Shown in pieces: positions 44,182 through 55,341 of a stretch of DNA of 64,000 bases. The translations under genes were made by a program, and so were the position numbers. The stretch lies in NCBI RefSeq assembly GCF_000367945.1, contig NZ_KB849179.1, positions 1,679,134-1,743,133 on the forward strand, read 5' to 3'. Positions within the stretch are counted from its first letter, which is position 1. Each line of letters starts with the position of its first letter. The notes beneath the pieces were generated by a model that was given only the letters and a program-made list of their open reading frames with translations, was not told the origin of the DNA and searched no databases. Origin of the DNA: Acinetobacter proteolyticus (GTDB lineage: Bacteria > Pseudomonadota > Gammaproteobacteria > Pseudomonadales > Moraxellaceae).

Positions 44182-47100
44182 TTACGGCGTTACTCCTGAC
44201 TGGGCAGGTGCAGTGGTTTGTGGCTTTGGTGCAACAGTTGCAGCAGCCCCCGCAGGTGTCGCTTGCGCAGAGACCACACGTACCGCTTTCTCTGTCACCA
44301 CTTTATCCACCAGTTGCAAGCCTGCATAACCACGGCTAGAGCCAATACTGCCCGAGCTATTGCCACTAATGAGGCGGAAGTTTACTTTCAGTGTTAAAGA
44401 TGGTTCCGTTTTGCTGGTCCATGTCATTTCAAAACTACCATTTTGCTCTTTACGCTGTGCTGCATCGATCAAACGGTTAATCCCGTATTCACCCGGCTCT
44501 TCAAAAATCGTATGGGTTTTGCCTTCCAAATCGACTGCAGTAATTCGTGCGCCTGGTATTGCACCTTGGTTCGGCCATACGAAGTTCACCCATTGCTGGA
44601 TTCCGTTTTCAAACACCATACGTTGACCATCAATATCAATGGTATACGACAGGTATTGTGGATTCGGTAATGGGTAGAACTGGAAGTTCGATTGATTAGA
44701 TACAGGTGCAGCTGCAGGTTGATCGAGGCTACCTGTCGCCATGCCATTGATCGGTGCGACATATTGCTGGAATGCCACCACAAATTGTGGATTTAGGCTA
44801 ATGCCTAAGTCTTTCCATGTTTTCGAGGTCAAGACATAACCACGGCGGATCACAAATGGATCTAAAGCTTCTTTTACAAAGCGTGCAATGCTACCCGTCT
44901 CACCAAAGATTTGACCAATTTCATTACTGGTGGCTTGTAAGGTCACACCAGAATTAAATGGATATTTCTGGCTCAAATTGGTTTTAAATGGTTGATATGC
45001 TTGGATACCCCACAATTTATTCAATTCATCTTGAGTCGGCACAATCAAGCTAGAAAAAGATTGTGTCAGTGGCGTCATCAACAATTTTTGTAATAACTGT
45101 TGATCAGTGTCTTTTAACCCCACCATCATCTTTTCATCCACATATTTCTGTGTGGTATTAAAGACTGAAGTTTGATCATTGATCGTTTGTTTCACCAAAG
45201 CCATCGCACTTGGACCAATCTCACCTGCTGTTTTCAGGTCATTGAACTTGCTACGTACTTGGGCAAGATTGTTCATGTACTCATCAAATAATGACTTATC
45301 TTGTAAATCATCACGTTTACGTACCAATTGATAGAACATTTGATATTCTTGCGAAATTGCACCTTGTGCACGGTCCATGGCCTGAGCTGCGGCTCTATCA
45401 TCTGAATTTTTCAAAACTTTGCGTTTAAACCAAGCGACAAAGCCTTTTTCAGGAACGGCAAGTTCAGCCTGGACAATTGGATTATCCCAGTTGGTTTCAA
45501 TTGCAATACGTTGTAATAAAGTACGAATTGGTGAATTTTGTGGTTCACCTAAAACATCAATACTTTTCACTTGCTGAGCGAATTGATCATTTTTGGCATA
45601 ATAAATACCGTTCAGGAATTTTTTCCATTCCATCACATATTCTTGCTTATACAGCGCGACCAATTGTTTACGGATTTGTTCTGGGCTACCTGAGAAAGTT
45701 AAATCGTCTGATTGGCGGCTATTCAGCACCCAGTCTTTGCTATCTGTTGGCTTATTCGCAGCTTCATCAATTGCCTTTTCAACATACTCATCCCATGCTT
45801 TTTGCGTGAACACGCCCGGTAATGCATAACTACCCAAGACAATGGCACGGTTTTGTTCACCTACAATTTGCCCAACTGTGACTGCAGGGAAACGTACCGC
45901 AGCACGCATCTTAATCTCGTTATAGACACGGTCACGTGCTGGCATCCCACGAATCACAGACAATAAAACTTGACGGGTTTGGTCGACCACTTGTGCATCG
46001 GTTTCAAGTACAGGGAAGCCGTCTTGATTGGCCAAGGTCATGGCATAAGAAAGGATCTTCTCTGCATCCTGAATCATTTCACCACGTGGCATTTGCCCAC
46101 GATTGGCATCCAACCAAGAACGCCAGAAACGAGACACTTGGTCACTTAAATGACTGGTATCCATATATTCATGGTTACTCATCATCAAATAGGCTTTTAA
46201 TGCGTTATAAGCATCTTGTGGATTGCTATCCGAAGGCTCTAAATACTGCTGTGTTTTCGCAACTTGCTTGATTTCGACATTGACGTGATTGGCTTTTAAA
46301 GTTGCCTCATTATTTTTAACACGCTGTAAATATTGCGCAATATTTTGCTGTGTTGGAGTCAGAACAATTTGCTTGATCCCTTTCAAATACTCGGCTTTTA
46401 AGCTCTCGCGTAATTGATTACCTTGATAGAGACCAAAGCTGAATTTAAGCGGACGATGCTCATCAAATTCATCGAGCTGTTGCAAGCGTTCTTGCAGAAT
46501 CAATAAGGCTTCGAGTTGAGTTGATAATTGCTGCCCAGAAGTTTTTTCCAGATGCACCACTTTATCTAAGTCAGCCTGTACATCCGCAATCAATTGCTGA
46601 TTATTGCGATATGACCAAACCCATACGCCCAAGACCAAAGAAACCCCAACCAATGCTGCAATAAAGCCAATATAGCGCTGACGTTTTTTTGCAGGATTGA
46701 TGTGCTGTTTCACCAGATCTTTATCTCGCAAAATCACATTAGAGAAAAGACCTTGTAAGAAATAGCCATGGTTGGGTGCAAGCGAAGCATTTACGCTGTC
46801 TTGATCATTGCCTTGAACTTGCTGCAATTGAAACTCTTGCGCAATATTCTCGGTCATTGGGCTTTCAATCACACCTTCTTGTAAGGCACTGGTAAAATAG
46901 AAACCACGGAAAATCGGTTGGAACTGATATGGATTATCTTCAAATAATGTGCCGACAAAACTTTTTAGCGCGGGTTTGAGTGTTTTAAATTCCAATGGGA
47001 AGGTCATGACACTCGGTGAAATATTTTGCGAATGGCGACGACTTAAATGCGTAGTACTGACACTTTTCAAACCGTCATAAAGAATGCTGTAATGTTTTTC

Positions 47101-48003
47101 GAATAATTCCACTGCATTCTGAGACGAGTTCTGCTCATAAGGTAAGGTTGCACCCCACGCCTGATTATATTCTTGTGATTCATAGCAATCAAAAAACTCC
47201 GTAAAGCCTGCAATCAAGTCCATTTTAGAAAAGACCAGATAAACAGGAACCACGACCTCGAGTTTTTCTGTTAAGTCTTGAATTCGAGCGCGCAGGTTTT
47301 TGGCTAATTTTATTGAGTTCTCAGGACTCTGGCTGATCAATTCGGCAATACTGACAATCAGGACCAAACCATTGACAGGGGCTTTGGAACGGTTTTTCTT
47401 TAGAATATTTAAAAAGCCCAACCATTCAGAATGATCTTCGGAATAAACCGAATAACGGCCTGCGGTATCCAGTAAAATCCCTTCTGTAGAAAAGAACCAA
47501 TCACAGTTCCGTGTTCCACTTAAACCCGCTGAAACCATTTTCTGATGTGTTTCTTCAAAGGGAAACTTCAAACCAGAATTATAGATCGCAGAACTTTTAC
47601 CCGCAGCAGGATTACCAATCACCATATACCAAGGTAATTCGTATAATGCAGCATTGCCCTTTTTATCACCCAATTTAGATTTACGAATCAATTGAATGGA
47701 TTCTTTCATCTGCTGCTGAATTAACTGTAGCTCTGCTTTGTCTTTGGGTTGACCATATTCAGCTTGGCTGTCTTTCTCAATCGCATTGGCCAGTTCTTCA
47801 CCTTGTGAAGCATGGCGTTTTCTTTGAATCAGCCAATAGATACCATAGACGATTAAACCCAATGCATAGGTCGCTGCCAATGCCCAAAAGATATGCCGAG
47901 GAATAGACGAGTATGAAGAAATCAGTGCCACGAATAAGGATAAAGCAATAATAGCTTTAGGATTCGTGATGTACTGCCACAGATAACCTAAAATGATATA
48001 CAT
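44182..48003 (-). CDS. tssM: T6SS inner-membrane core protein TssM (IcmF)
   Basis: This is the large membrane-complex subunit, with 1273 residues. Two membrane segments lie at the N-terminus (about 15-58), followed by a cytoplasmic NTPase-like domain with an intact Walker A GNPAAGKS (130-137). A third membrane segment lies near 445-465 ([20 protein letters not shown]), with a long periplasmic region after it. The C-terminal domain (LQQVWN-type, [15 protein letters not shown]) would contact an outer-membrane partner; no TssJ gene is present in the window. The tail is rich in Ala, Pro and Thr. Confidence 0.95.
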   Translation of the reverse strand: MYIILGYLWQYITNPKAIIALSLFVALISSYSSIPRHIFWALAATYALGLIVYGIYWLIQRKRHASQGEELANAIEKDSQAEYGQPKDKAELQLIQQQMKESIQLIRKSKLGDKKGNAALYELPWYMVIGNPAAGKSSAIYNSGLKFPFEETHQKMVSAGLSGTRNCDWFFSTEGILLDTAGRYSVYSEDHSEWLGFLNILKKNRSKAPVNGLVLIVSIAELISQSPENSIKLAKNLRARIQDLTEKLEVVVPVYLVFSKMDLIAGFTEFFDCYESQEYNQAWGATLPYEQNSSQNAVELFEKHYSILYDGLKSVSTTHLSRRHSQNISPSVMTFPLEFKTLKPALKSFVGTLFEDNPYQFQPIFRGFYFTSALQEGVIESPMTENIAQEFQLQQVQGNDQDSVNASLAPNHGYFLQGLFSNVILRDKDLVKQHINPAKKRQRYIGFIAALVGVSLVLGVWVWSYRNNQQLIADVQADLDKVVHLEKTSGQQLSTQLEALLILQERLQQLDEFDEHRPLKFSFGLYQGNQLRESLKAEYLKGIKQIVLTPTQQNIAQYLQRVKNNEATLKANHVNVEIKQVAKTQQYLEPSDSNPQDAYNALKAYLMMSNHEYMDTSHLSDQVSRFWRSWLDANRGQMPRGEMIQDAEKILSYAMTLANQDGFPVLETDAQVVDQTRQVLLSVIRGMPARDRVYNEIKMRAAVRFPAVTVGQIVGEQNRAIVLGSYALPGVFTQKAWDEYVEKAIDEAANKPTDSKDWVLNSRQSDDLTFSGSPEQIRKQLVALYKQEYVMEWKKFLNGIYYAKNDQFAQQVKSIDVLGEPQNSPIRTLLQRIAIETNWDNPIVQAELAVPEKGFVAWFKRKVLKNSDDRAAAQAMDRAQGAISQEYQMFYQLVRKRDDLQDKSLFDEYMNNLAQVRSKFNDLKTAGEIGPSAMALVKQTINDQTSVFNTTQKYVDEKMMVGLKDTDQQLLQKLLMTPLTQSFSSLIVPTQDELNKLWGIQAYQPFKTNLSQKYPFNSGVTLQATSNEIGQIFGETGSIARFVKEALDPFVIRRGYVLTSKTWKDLGISLNPQFVVAFQQYVAPINGMATGSLDQPAAAPVSNQSNFQFYPLPNPQYLSYTIDIDGQRMVFENGIQQWVNFVWPNQGAIPGARITAVDLEGKTHTIFEEPGEYGINRLIDAAQRKEQNGSFEMTWTSKTEPSLTLKVNFRLISGNSSGSIGSSRGYAGLQLVDKVVTEKAVRVVSAQATPAGAAATVAPKPQTTAPAQSGVTP

Positions 48004-48031
48004 TGAGTTCTCGAATTCTTAATAAAGTTAA

Positions 48032-49456
48032 TTAATCAGCAATTGCTACACTTTCCTGATCTTGTGTGATCTCAGGAACAGCTTGGATAAATGCTTGTAA
48101 ATTTTGTCCATAAACAAAGGCAACCTGTGACTCAGAAAAATGTGCCCCCAACATTAATCCAAAAAATTTTGCCACGTTCTGGGTATGTCCAAAAATAGGT
48201 TTGCAGTACAAATAATGGTGTGCCTCGACTGGACTTTGCTTAAAAAACTGTTCCAACTTTTTGGCCACCTTGACATCAGCACCATCCTCAACCACCAATA
48301 CAAACGGTTCTTCAGCCTGATACTGGGGTAAATCATCAATCCCCAGCTCTTTGAAAATTTGATCGATATTATTTTGGTTGCTAACCAACTTAAAAGTCTT
48401 TTCAGGTTGCAACTGCTCTAGCTGCACCGCAGGATTTGCCAGACAACTGCTGCTCACAAATTCTGCAGGGATATAAGCACTTGCTCCCCAAGATTTTTCA
48501 TCAATAATTTCTTGATCAATTTCTGAATCTGCCGCAATGATCAATGAAATTTCATGGGCTTGGTTTTGAATCCGCTCAAGCAACTCCAGCAAATGTTGCT
48601 CAGTCGATGCCGCGCTGAGATAGTGATATTCGATATGGAATTTTTGTGGAATGATGCCAAGATCGTAAAAAATGGCCTGAATACTTTCATTGCTACTCAA
48701 GTCATTCCAGGTATGCACTACATCTTCAGACAATAAAATGTGCAGATTTAATTTATCTAAACGATACACTTGTTCCACCTGAATCGATTCATGCGCTTCA
48801 TCATCCGAAAAGCCTGGATCAATCCATGCAGGGTGCATCCGGTATTCATGCAGATTTTGGCTTTCATAAAACAAACTAGACCGCTTTAAGTGGTCTGAAA
48901 TCGAAGCCAAAAGTTCCGTGTGCTGTTCAATTTGATGATGGATCAAAGCCATGATGCGCTGCTGTCGAACCGACAAGAACTGCAATTCCTCATCATCTTC
49001 ACTTTGGACCTGTTGGTCTAAGTCTGCAATGCGATAAGAAAGAATGGGGATGCCATGAAAATTCACCAGATCCTGATCTAACTGGGGACTGGTAAACTGC
49101 TTGATTCCATCCAGAATCGAATTATTTTCACCCAGTGCACTATATGCGCCTGCCGCATACAGATTCAGTTCTAACCACTTACTCTCCAGCACAATCGGCT
49201 GTGACTCAGTTGTGTTCTGCTCTGCGTTTTGTTCGGCCTGTAAAGCGTGTTGCTTTTTGTCTTTATGATGTTGATAAGCCTTATAGATTAACCAAGGTGA
49301 CAGTAATACCAAGGTCATCACGACTGGCAAGATCAGGAAATAATTAATTAAATCGGCAGATTCTGGCTGATATTGAATATCACGCCAATAATAAACCACC
49401 ACCAAGCCGACCAAGATAAAGCAACTGATGAGTGTGGCTAAAATTTTCTTCACCAT
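48032..49456 (-). CDS. T6SS-associated membrane protein specific to Acinetobacter-type loci
   Basis: The 474-residue protein has two N-terminal membrane segments (about 5-25 and 40-60) followed by a large soluble domain without recognised motifs. It lies between tssG and tssM, a position held in Acinetobacter loci by a lineage-specific gene (AsaB in the A. baumannii literature; the name is from memory and not checked). Its ATG overlaps the tssG stop by one base, which implies coupled translation. It might assist the TssM/TssL membrane complex. Confidence 0.75.
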   Translation of the reverse strand: MVKKILATLISCFILVGLVVVYYWRDIQYQPESADLINYFLILPVVMTLVLLSPWLIYKAYQHHKDKKQHALQAEQNAEQNTTESQPIVLESKWLELNLYAAGAYSALGENNSILDGIKQFTSPQLDQDLVNFHGIPILSYRIADLDQQVQSEDDEELQFLSVRQQRIMALIHHQIEQHTELLASISDHLKRSSLFYESQNLHEYRMHPAWIDPGFSDDEAHESIQVEQVYRLDKLNLHILLSEDVVHTWNDLSSNESIQAIFYDLGIIPQKFHIEYHYLSAASTEQHLLELLERIQNQAHEISLIIAADSEIDQEIIDEKSWGASAYIPAEFVSSSCLANPAVQLEQLQPEKTFKLVSNQNNIDQIFKELGIDDLPQYQAEEPFVLVVEDGADVKVAKKLEQFFKQSPVEAHHYLYCKPIFGHTQNVAKFFGLMLGAHFSESQVAFVYGQNLQAFIQAVPEITQDQESVAIAD

Positions 49457-50451
49457 TATGCGGCTCCTAAAAGTGCATAACGTGTTTCCGTGTTATGTTG
49501 TAATTGTTCGGATGGCATTAAAAATGCCCCTTGGCCCAGACCTACCTGATGCCCAGAATTTAAACAGATTGGATTGATTTCACGTTTATCTAAAATCAAA
49601 CGTACATCAATAAACAATGTTGGGCTACACCATGTCTGGATCAGGTGTTTTAACTTTTTATTCAAAGGCTGCTCAGGCAGAAAAGCTAAATACTGCTCTC
49701 GAGATAATGGCCCAATTTGAATCTCGATTTTGCCATCAATTTGCTGAACCGTATCGCCACAAAAGGTATTCACACCGAGTAGGCTTGGATTGCTACCACC
49801 TAAGCTGGTCTTCTGCTCATCAGCCAGATGAAAGGTTTCTTTGACAAATTCTTGGATCTGAACCTGTTGATTAAACACACATGACAATACTGTTTTTAAC
49901 GCATGTGCAGTATTGTTTTGCCCCTGCATCAAACCAGAAAATTCGGCAAAATACTCATCTAGATCTTGTTGTTGATGCTGAGAGCGAATATAGCCATTTA
50001 AGGCATGCAGAATGTCCAGATAATGATTGTCTTGTTCAATCTCATAACGCACTGCCAAGTTATAGGCCAAGCTGGCATCGACATATTTGGCTGTCAGCTT
50101 ATGATTGAACAGACCTAAAAATTCTTTAATCTCCAATCGTTGCTGTCGGCTACTTTGTTTTAATTTATTGGTATAGGTATAAGGCAGTGCCCCTTGTGTC
50201 CCCGTGAGTCCTACCACCAAATTGGTTAAATGGACACGCTGATCTTGATAACTGAGTTCTTCAATTTCAGTCGCAGGGAAACTTAAACTAAATGAGGTGC
50301 CAAATTTAAAATCTTCAGACCACCCCTGTACTTGAGAGGCCTGTGGGTAATGGCGCAACAAGCGTGTGGATTGAATAAACTCAAATGAACCTGACTTTTT
50401 AAAAACTTGGTCGACTACAGAAGAGTCTTGCCACCAACGTTCTGCACGCAT
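49456..50451 (-). CDS. tssG: T6SS baseplate protein TssG
   Basis: The 331-residue protein forms the baseplate wedge with TssF and TssE. Typical stretches are FEFIQSTRLLRHYPQ near the N-terminus and VVGLTGTQGALPYTYT about residue 85. CSPTLFIDVRLILDKREIN lies near the C-terminus. The gene overlaps the end of tssF by 37 bases, as in many T6SS loci. Confidence 0.93.
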   Translation of the reverse strand: MRAERWWQDSSVVDQVFKKSGSFEFIQSTRLLRHYPQASQVQGWSEDFKFGTSFSLSFPATEIEELSYQDQRVHLTNLVVGLTGTQGALPYTYTNKLKQSSRQQRLEIKEFLGLFNHKLTAKYVDASLAYNLAVRYEIEQDNHYLDILHALNGYIRSQHQQQDLDEYFAEFSGLMQGQNNTAHALKTVLSCVFNQQVQIQEFVKETFHLADEQKTSLGGSNPSLLGVNTFCGDTVQQIDGKIEIQIGPLSREQYLAFLPEQPLNKKLKHLIQTWCSPTLFIDVRLILDKREINPICLNSGHQVGLGQGAFLMPSEQLQHNTETRYALLGAA

Positions 50452-52223
50452 TGGTATATCTCCTGCTGGTTAAGACTGTCTTTGACGACCACATCAACAA
50501 AACTATTAATTTGAACCTTTAAATTAAAAATATGGCTTAATAACTGGCTGAAAATATAGAGACTATGTCCACGGAAAACGCTCTTATTCACCGAGAGCTC
50601 AGCCTTAACTCCACGAATGAACATCGGGAAAGGTTTTGCATTCATCAATTTATTGGTGGTTGAGAAGTTGAGCTGTTTCAATGCGTCAATCAATAAAATA
50701 TTTTCTTTGGAATGCGGTAAGTTATATAAAGCCAAAAGCTCCTTCACATGGCTCAATGCATCCCCTTTCATTAATGCCAAGGTATTCAACGAAAGATGCG
50801 AAATAATGCGCCATTGCTCATTGCTGTTTTTATCAAAATGATAAGGTGATGTCGGACGCTTTAAAATCAAGGCACGTCTTGCCAAACTACTGTCATTTAA
50901 ATTCAGAATATTATTGCTCTGACTTAATGCTTCATGCGGCAAATCACCATTGGAGCACAGCAAACGCGTACTAATAAAATCGGATTTGATTTCATAAGGT
51001 TTCAAATGCTTGGAAACAATCGAATACCCCATTTGCATGATTTTCGTCTGCGAAGGTAGATAATTTAAAGAATAGAAAAATTGAACCTTATCATTGTGAT
51101 AATGACTCATTGCAAAAAAAGGCAATACAGGGAGATGCGTTTGCTCTTGATTGGTCTTTTCACGCACCATATTCATCTCAAGGATAGAATAGACTTGATA
51201 CAACTCAGGATGATGCGCATCCGTGACCAATGGATATTGTAATTGGGTATGTGAAATCTTTTGCGGCTCGGCCTGCTTTTCAAACAGATTAATTGCCGGT
51301 GTGGTAAATAATTTAAAGTTAGCTATATTGAGTTCTGAATAATTACGGACCACGGCTTGATCATTCAAATTGAGTTTGAGATGAATCAAAATTTCAAAGC
51401 TGTTCTGCTGCTGTAATAATCCCTTAAGGACACTCAAATCCAAATTTAAGTAATTAAACTTCTCAGGGAAACAAAAATATTCCATCAATAAACGATAGGC
51501 ATGATGGGTATGCTGATCAATCGGCAATAAACTTTCTTGCTCACTAAAGCCCATCACTTCAAAAGGGTTACTGACCTCAATGACGCGCGGCCCCACCCGA
51601 ATTGCAAAACCCGTATCTTTACGAAAAATACTATCCAAAACTTGCAATGGAAAATTTGAAATCGCATCTAAATAGATCGGTAATTTTTCATCCAAAATCC
51701 ATTGTTGAGCATCATTAAAGATTTCAAATTTCAAATTCAAGGTCGCATTTTGATTCAAATGCATATGCGTGCTAGGTGAAGTTTGAAACTCCAAATGGGT
51801 CAATGCAATCGGTAATAATCGAACCTCATTACTGGTATTAAACTCGCATTGCACGCCTTTAAAGCTACGTGACTTCAGCGCTGTTTTTTGCGGAATCAAA
51901 TGTGCTTCAGTTAATTGTTTAAGTTTATTGGTATCTTCAAAACTGACCACTGTACATGCTGGGAAATGTCGTAGATATTGAGGAAACATCACCTCAAATA
52001 AAGAATGGGTAAACAGCTCATAGCTATCAGCTAACTTTTTATCAATCCGTGCAGCAATCAGTGAAAATGCTTGAATTAAACGTTCAATATGTGGGTCATC
52101 AATTTGTTCTTGGTTGAGCGATAGACGTTGCGCAATCTTCGGATATTTCTGCGCAAACTCTCGAGATTGTTGACCGAATTCTTGTAGTTGTTTTTCATAA
52201 TACGGTAAAAGTTGCTCTATCAC
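50415..52223 (-). CDS. tssF: T6SS baseplate protein TssF
   Basis: The 602-residue wedge protein starts with LLPYYEKQLQEFGQQSREFA and contains DPHIERLIQAFSLIAARI and LFEVMFPQYLRHFPACTVV, which are typical of TssF. The C-terminal part has FIRGVKAELSVNKSVFRG and QLLSHIFNLKVQINSFVDVV. It lies 12 bases after tssE and overlaps tssG. Confidence 0.93.
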   Translation of the reverse strand: MIEQLLPYYEKQLQEFGQQSREFAQKYPKIAQRLSLNQEQIDDPHIERLIQAFSLIAARIDKKLADSYELFTHSLFEVMFPQYLRHFPACTVVSFEDTNKLKQLTEAHLIPQKTALKSRSFKGVQCEFNTSNEVRLLPIALTHLEFQTSPSTHMHLNQNATLNLKFEIFNDAQQWILDEKLPIYLDAISNFPLQVLDSIFRKDTGFAIRVGPRVIEVSNPFEVMGFSEQESLLPIDQHTHHAYRLLMEYFCFPEKFNYLNLDLSVLKGLLQQQNSFEILIHLKLNLNDQAVVRNYSELNIANFKLFTTPAINLFEKQAEPQKISHTQLQYPLVTDAHHPELYQVYSILEMNMVREKTNQEQTHLPVLPFFAMSHYHNDKVQFFYSLNYLPSQTKIMQMGYSIVSKHLKPYEIKSDFISTRLLCSNGDLPHEALSQSNNILNLNDSSLARRALILKRPTSPYHFDKNSNEQWRIISHLSLNTLALMKGDALSHVKELLALYNLPHSKENILLIDALKQLNFSTTNKLMNAKPFPMFIRGVKAELSVNKSVFRGHSLYIFSQLLSHIFNLKVQINSFVDVVVKDSLNQQEIYQCVQNVGGKTLL

Positions 52224-52235
52224 TGTTCGCTCACA

Positions 52236-52712
52236 CTAAGTTCTGGCAGAAATAACATATTGTTGTGTTGTTGGTTTGAGTAAAGCATCGAAAAAAACAG
52301 GTTCATATAAGGGGTGGATATTTAAGTAAGCCTGAATACTTAAACACAGCGATCCCATGTTATGCCCATCTAATAGCATCTCAACTTTGATCTGCCTCAA
52401 TCTCGGCTCATGTGCTGCTATAGACTGCTCAATCGATTGACAAATTTTATCTCGATCCAATGGATTCGCCGTCGATAAGCCTACGAAATCGATAATTCCA
52501 AACTGCAAAATTGATTTTTTTGCCAGCGGAAATTCATCCATATCTCGATCAAATTGTGCGATCCGACTATTCAACAAATCTTCCAAATCACGAGCAACAG
52601 ACTCTCGTAACTGCTGAATCGACATCCCTCTTAAATAATCTTCTTGCTCTGGTACTAAACGATCAAATAATGTTGATCTGAATCCGTAAGGATATAAATG
52701 ATCTAAATTCAT
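52236..52712 (-). CDS. tssE: T6SS baseplate protein TssE
   Basis: The 158-residue protein is a gp25-like lysozyme-fold baseplate protein. Motifs are STLFDRLVPEQ, LRESVARDLEDLLNSR, ILQFGIIDFVGLS (with the usual short helix before it) and PRLRQIKVEML. It lies between hcp and tssF in the operon. Confidence 0.92.
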   Translation of the reverse strand: MNLDHLYPYGFRSTLFDRLVPEQEDYLRGMSIQQLRESVARDLEDLLNSRIAQFDRDMDEFPLAKKSILQFGIIDFVGLSTANPLDRDKICQSIEQSIAAHEPRLRQIKVEMLLDGHNMGSLCLSIQAYLNIHPLYEPVFFDALLKPTTQQYVISART

Positions 52713-52789
52713 TTTTATAAGAACAGAATATTGGAAAAATAGAGGCTAATAGGCAACTATTAACCTCTATTAGAAAATCACGATACTAA

Positions 52790-53293
52790 TTACGCAGCAT
52801 ATGAAGCTGTGTTATTAGAAAGTGACCATTTCTTAGTAACAGCACCTTTCGCAGTACCGTTAATGTCTTGTTGGTTATAAGTCCACTCAACAGCAGCGTA
52901 TTTCAAACCAAATGTTTCTGTTGGAACACCTTCTTCGTTTACAGTCGGTGTTACGCTAGAAACAAGAACATGTTTCAATTTGATTTGTAAGTACTTGATG
53001 CGCTTATCACCATTTGCACGATAGTAATCGATCTGTACTTCATCAAATGTATAACCTGCAGAACAAGCTTCCCAAAGTTTAGGACTAGTTGCATCCAAAT
53101 CTTTAACGAAGATCATGTCTGAGTGCTCAACACGTTCAGCTGTATGGCCACCTACGCTACTAGAAGTCGCAGATTTAGGTTGACGAATGTTATGAGACCA
53201 AGAGTTAACTTCTAGCCAACCTTTGTGTTCAGAATCGCGAGATTCTCCGTCTACCTTGTACTTACCACGAAACTCAACATATATATCTTTCAT
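52790..53293 (-). CDS. hcp: T6SS tube protein Hcp
   Basis: The 167-residue protein forms the inner tube of the T6SS as stacked hexamers. The N-terminus (MKDIYVEFRGKYKVDGESRD) and ending (VEWTYNQQDINGTAKG) are those of Hcp. GAGGT precedes the start at suitable spacing. Hcp is released to the medium when the system fires. The gaps to tssC and tssE (51 and 77 bases) are the largest within this operon, which could allow separate control of this abundant protein. Confidence 0.96.
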   Translation of the reverse strand: MKDIYVEFRGKYKVDGESRDSEHKGWLEVNSWSHNIRQPKSATSSSVGGHTAERVEHSDMIFVKDLDATSPKLWEACSAGYTFDEVQIDYYRANGDKRIKYLQIKLKHVLVSSVTPTVNEEGVPTETFGLKYAAVEWTYNQQDINGTAKGAVTKKWSLSNNTASYAA

Positions 53294-53344
53294 TTAAAAA
53301 TTACCTCTATTTTATTTAAAGTTATTATCTAGCTGATCTCATTG

Positions 53345-54826
53345 TTAATTTGAGGACTGAGGTAGTTCAGTCACGAGTCGTAAAGAAACAGACAACTCAT
53401 CCAGCTGGAAATGTGGTCTTAAGAAAACCACAGACTTGTAGTGACCCGGTTGAGCTGGATCTTCTACAACTTTTACAGATGCCTCACGAAGCGGATATTG
53501 TGCTTTTGCCTCTTGAGATGCACCATCATCTAGCAAGACATATTGCGAAAGCCATTCATTTAAAAACGCTTCGACATTGCCTGCAGATGCAAAACTTCCC
53601 ACTTTGTCACGCATCATTGCTTTTAAGTAATGTGCAATGCGCGATACCGCCATGATGTATTGGATTTGGCTAGAAAGTGCAGAGTTTGCATTCGCCGTAT
53701 CACTGTCATATTTCTTTGGTTTTTGAGCAGACTGCGCACCAAAAAAGGCTGCATAATCTGTGTTTTTGCAGTGAACCAATGGAATAAAGCCTAGGTCGCT
53801 GAGTTCTTTTTCACGACGGTCTGTAATGGCAATTTCAGTTGGACATTTAAACACCACTTCACCATCTGAGGTTTTAAAGGTGTGTACTGGCAAGCCTTCA
53901 ACTAAACCACCACCCTCAACACCACGAATCGCAGCACACCAACCATGCATATCAAAGGCATTGGTTAAACGTGTACCGAATGCATAAGCCGCATTCATCC
54001 ATAAATAATCATCATGGTTTTCACCAGAAACATCTTCAACGAAGTTAAACCCTTCAGTTGCAGTACCTTCTTTCGGATGATATGGCAGGCGACCTAAGAC
54101 GTGAGGCATGGTCAATGCGACATAACGAGAATCTTCGCTGTCACGGAAAGAACGCCATTGTACGTATTCAGCTGTTTCAAAGATTTTTGAAACATCACGT
54201 GGACGATCAATATCGGTGAATGATTCAAGACCAAGAATGCTTGGGCTTGCTGCCGAAACAAATGGCGCATGCGCTGCCGCTGCAACATGAGAAATTTGTT
54301 CCAATAAATACATGTCTGACGGTGTACGATCAAATTCGAAATCGCCGATCAACGCTGCATAAGGCGCACCACCAAATGAGCCATATTCTTCTTCATAAAT
54401 CTTTTTAAACAAGGTACTTTGATCGAAATCTGTTGCACCTTGGAAGTCTTTCACCAACTCTTTTTTCGTCGTATTCAACATACGAATTTTAATCATCGAG
54501 TTAGACGGAGTTTCTTGGCAAAAATAGTAAAGACCACGCCACGTCGATTCGATGGTTTGGAATTGCTCATGATGCATAATCTCGCTCAATTGATTCGAAA
54601 TTAAGGCATCAATTTCAGCAATACGCTTATCAATCGACAAGGTCATATTTTCAGAAACCGTAATTGTTCCTGCCATGACTTCTTTGGCCAATTCACCAAT
54701 TAAGCTTTTTGCACGAACATGTTCATCATCATTACGGGCAATGCGGCTTTGTTCAACAATTGAATCCAGTAAATTAACCGATTCTGCTTCAACACTCGCT
54801 GCTGCAGCTGCTTGTAAATTACTCAT
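53345..54826 (-). CDS. tssC: T6SS sheath large subunit TssC
   Basis: The 493-residue protein, with TssB, forms the contractile sheath. EFDRTPSDMYLLEQISHVAA, WMNAAYAFGTRLTNAFDMHG and the C-terminal KSVVFLRPHFQLDELSVSL are family hallmarks. The ATG at 54826 has GGAGG seven bases upstream and overlaps the tssB end by eight bases; an upstream in-frame start at 54841 is less likely. Confidence 0.96.
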   Translation of the reverse strand: MSNLQAAAAASVEAESVNLLDSIVEQSRIARNDDEHVRAKSLIGELAKEVMAGTITVSENMTLSIDKRIAEIDALISNQLSEIMHHEQFQTIESTWRGLYYFCQETPSNSMIKIRMLNTTKKELVKDFQGATDFDQSTLFKKIYEEEYGSFGGAPYAALIGDFEFDRTPSDMYLLEQISHVAAAAHAPFVSAASPSILGLESFTDIDRPRDVSKIFETAEYVQWRSFRDSEDSRYVALTMPHVLGRLPYHPKEGTATEGFNFVEDVSGENHDDYLWMNAAYAFGTRLTNAFDMHGWCAAIRGVEGGGLVEGLPVHTFKTSDGEVVFKCPTEIAITDRREKELSDLGFIPLVHCKNTDYAAFFGAQSAQKPKKYDSDTANANSALSSQIQYIMAVSRIAHYLKAMMRDKVGSFASAGNVEAFLNEWLSQYVLLDDGASQEAKAQYPLREASVKVVEDPAQPGHYKSVVFLRPHFQLDELSVSLRLVTELPQSSN

Positions 54827-55322
54827 TTTCAGCCTCCGCACTTAACTGACGGATCTGATCTGTATTTTTCAACACTTCATCTAGCAAGTCTTCCAAACGC
54901 TCACTGTTTGAAATCTTATTACGTAAATCAGTTAAACGTTCACGTGCTGCAACCAACTTACGCAACGGGTCAACCTGTTGAACCACTTGTTCTGGACGGA
55001 AATCTTCCATTGAGTTAAAAGTGAGGTCCACTGACATGCGACCACCTTCTTCCGTCAAAGTATTTTCAACTTGGAAAGCCGCACGTGGCGCTAAAGATTC
55101 CATTACTTCATCAATATTATCTAAATCGACATTGATAAATTTTTTATCTTTTAACTTGGTCTTTTCTAGCTCTGATGCAGCGGAGAAATCCCCCATCACA
55201 CCCACAACAAAAGGGAGTTCTTTTGACTCTTTACCATCACCAACTTCGACATCATATGTCAGTTGTACACGAGGGGGACGTATGCGTTGCAGTTTCTTCT
55301 GTACGCTTTCTCTCTTTGCCAT
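54819..55322 (-). CDS. tssB: T6SS sheath small subunit TssB
   Basis: The 167-residue sheath protein has PPRVQLTYDVEVGDGKESKE, LPFVVGVMGDFSA and FINVDLDNIDEVMESLAPR. The long C-terminal helix (LRNKISNSERLEDLLDEVL) is typical. It lies 19 bases after the first gene of the operon and overlaps tssC. Confidence 0.96.
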   Translation of the reverse strand: MAKRESVQKKLQRIRPPRVQLTYDVEVGDGKESKELPFVVGVMGDFSAASELEKTKLKDKKFINVDLDNIDEVMESLAPRAAFQVENTLTEEGGRMSVDLTFNSMEDFRPEQVVQQVDPLRKLVAARERLTDLRNKISNSERLEDLLDEVLKNTDQIRQLSAEAENE

Positions 55323-55341
55323 AACTTTTCACCCTTGATTA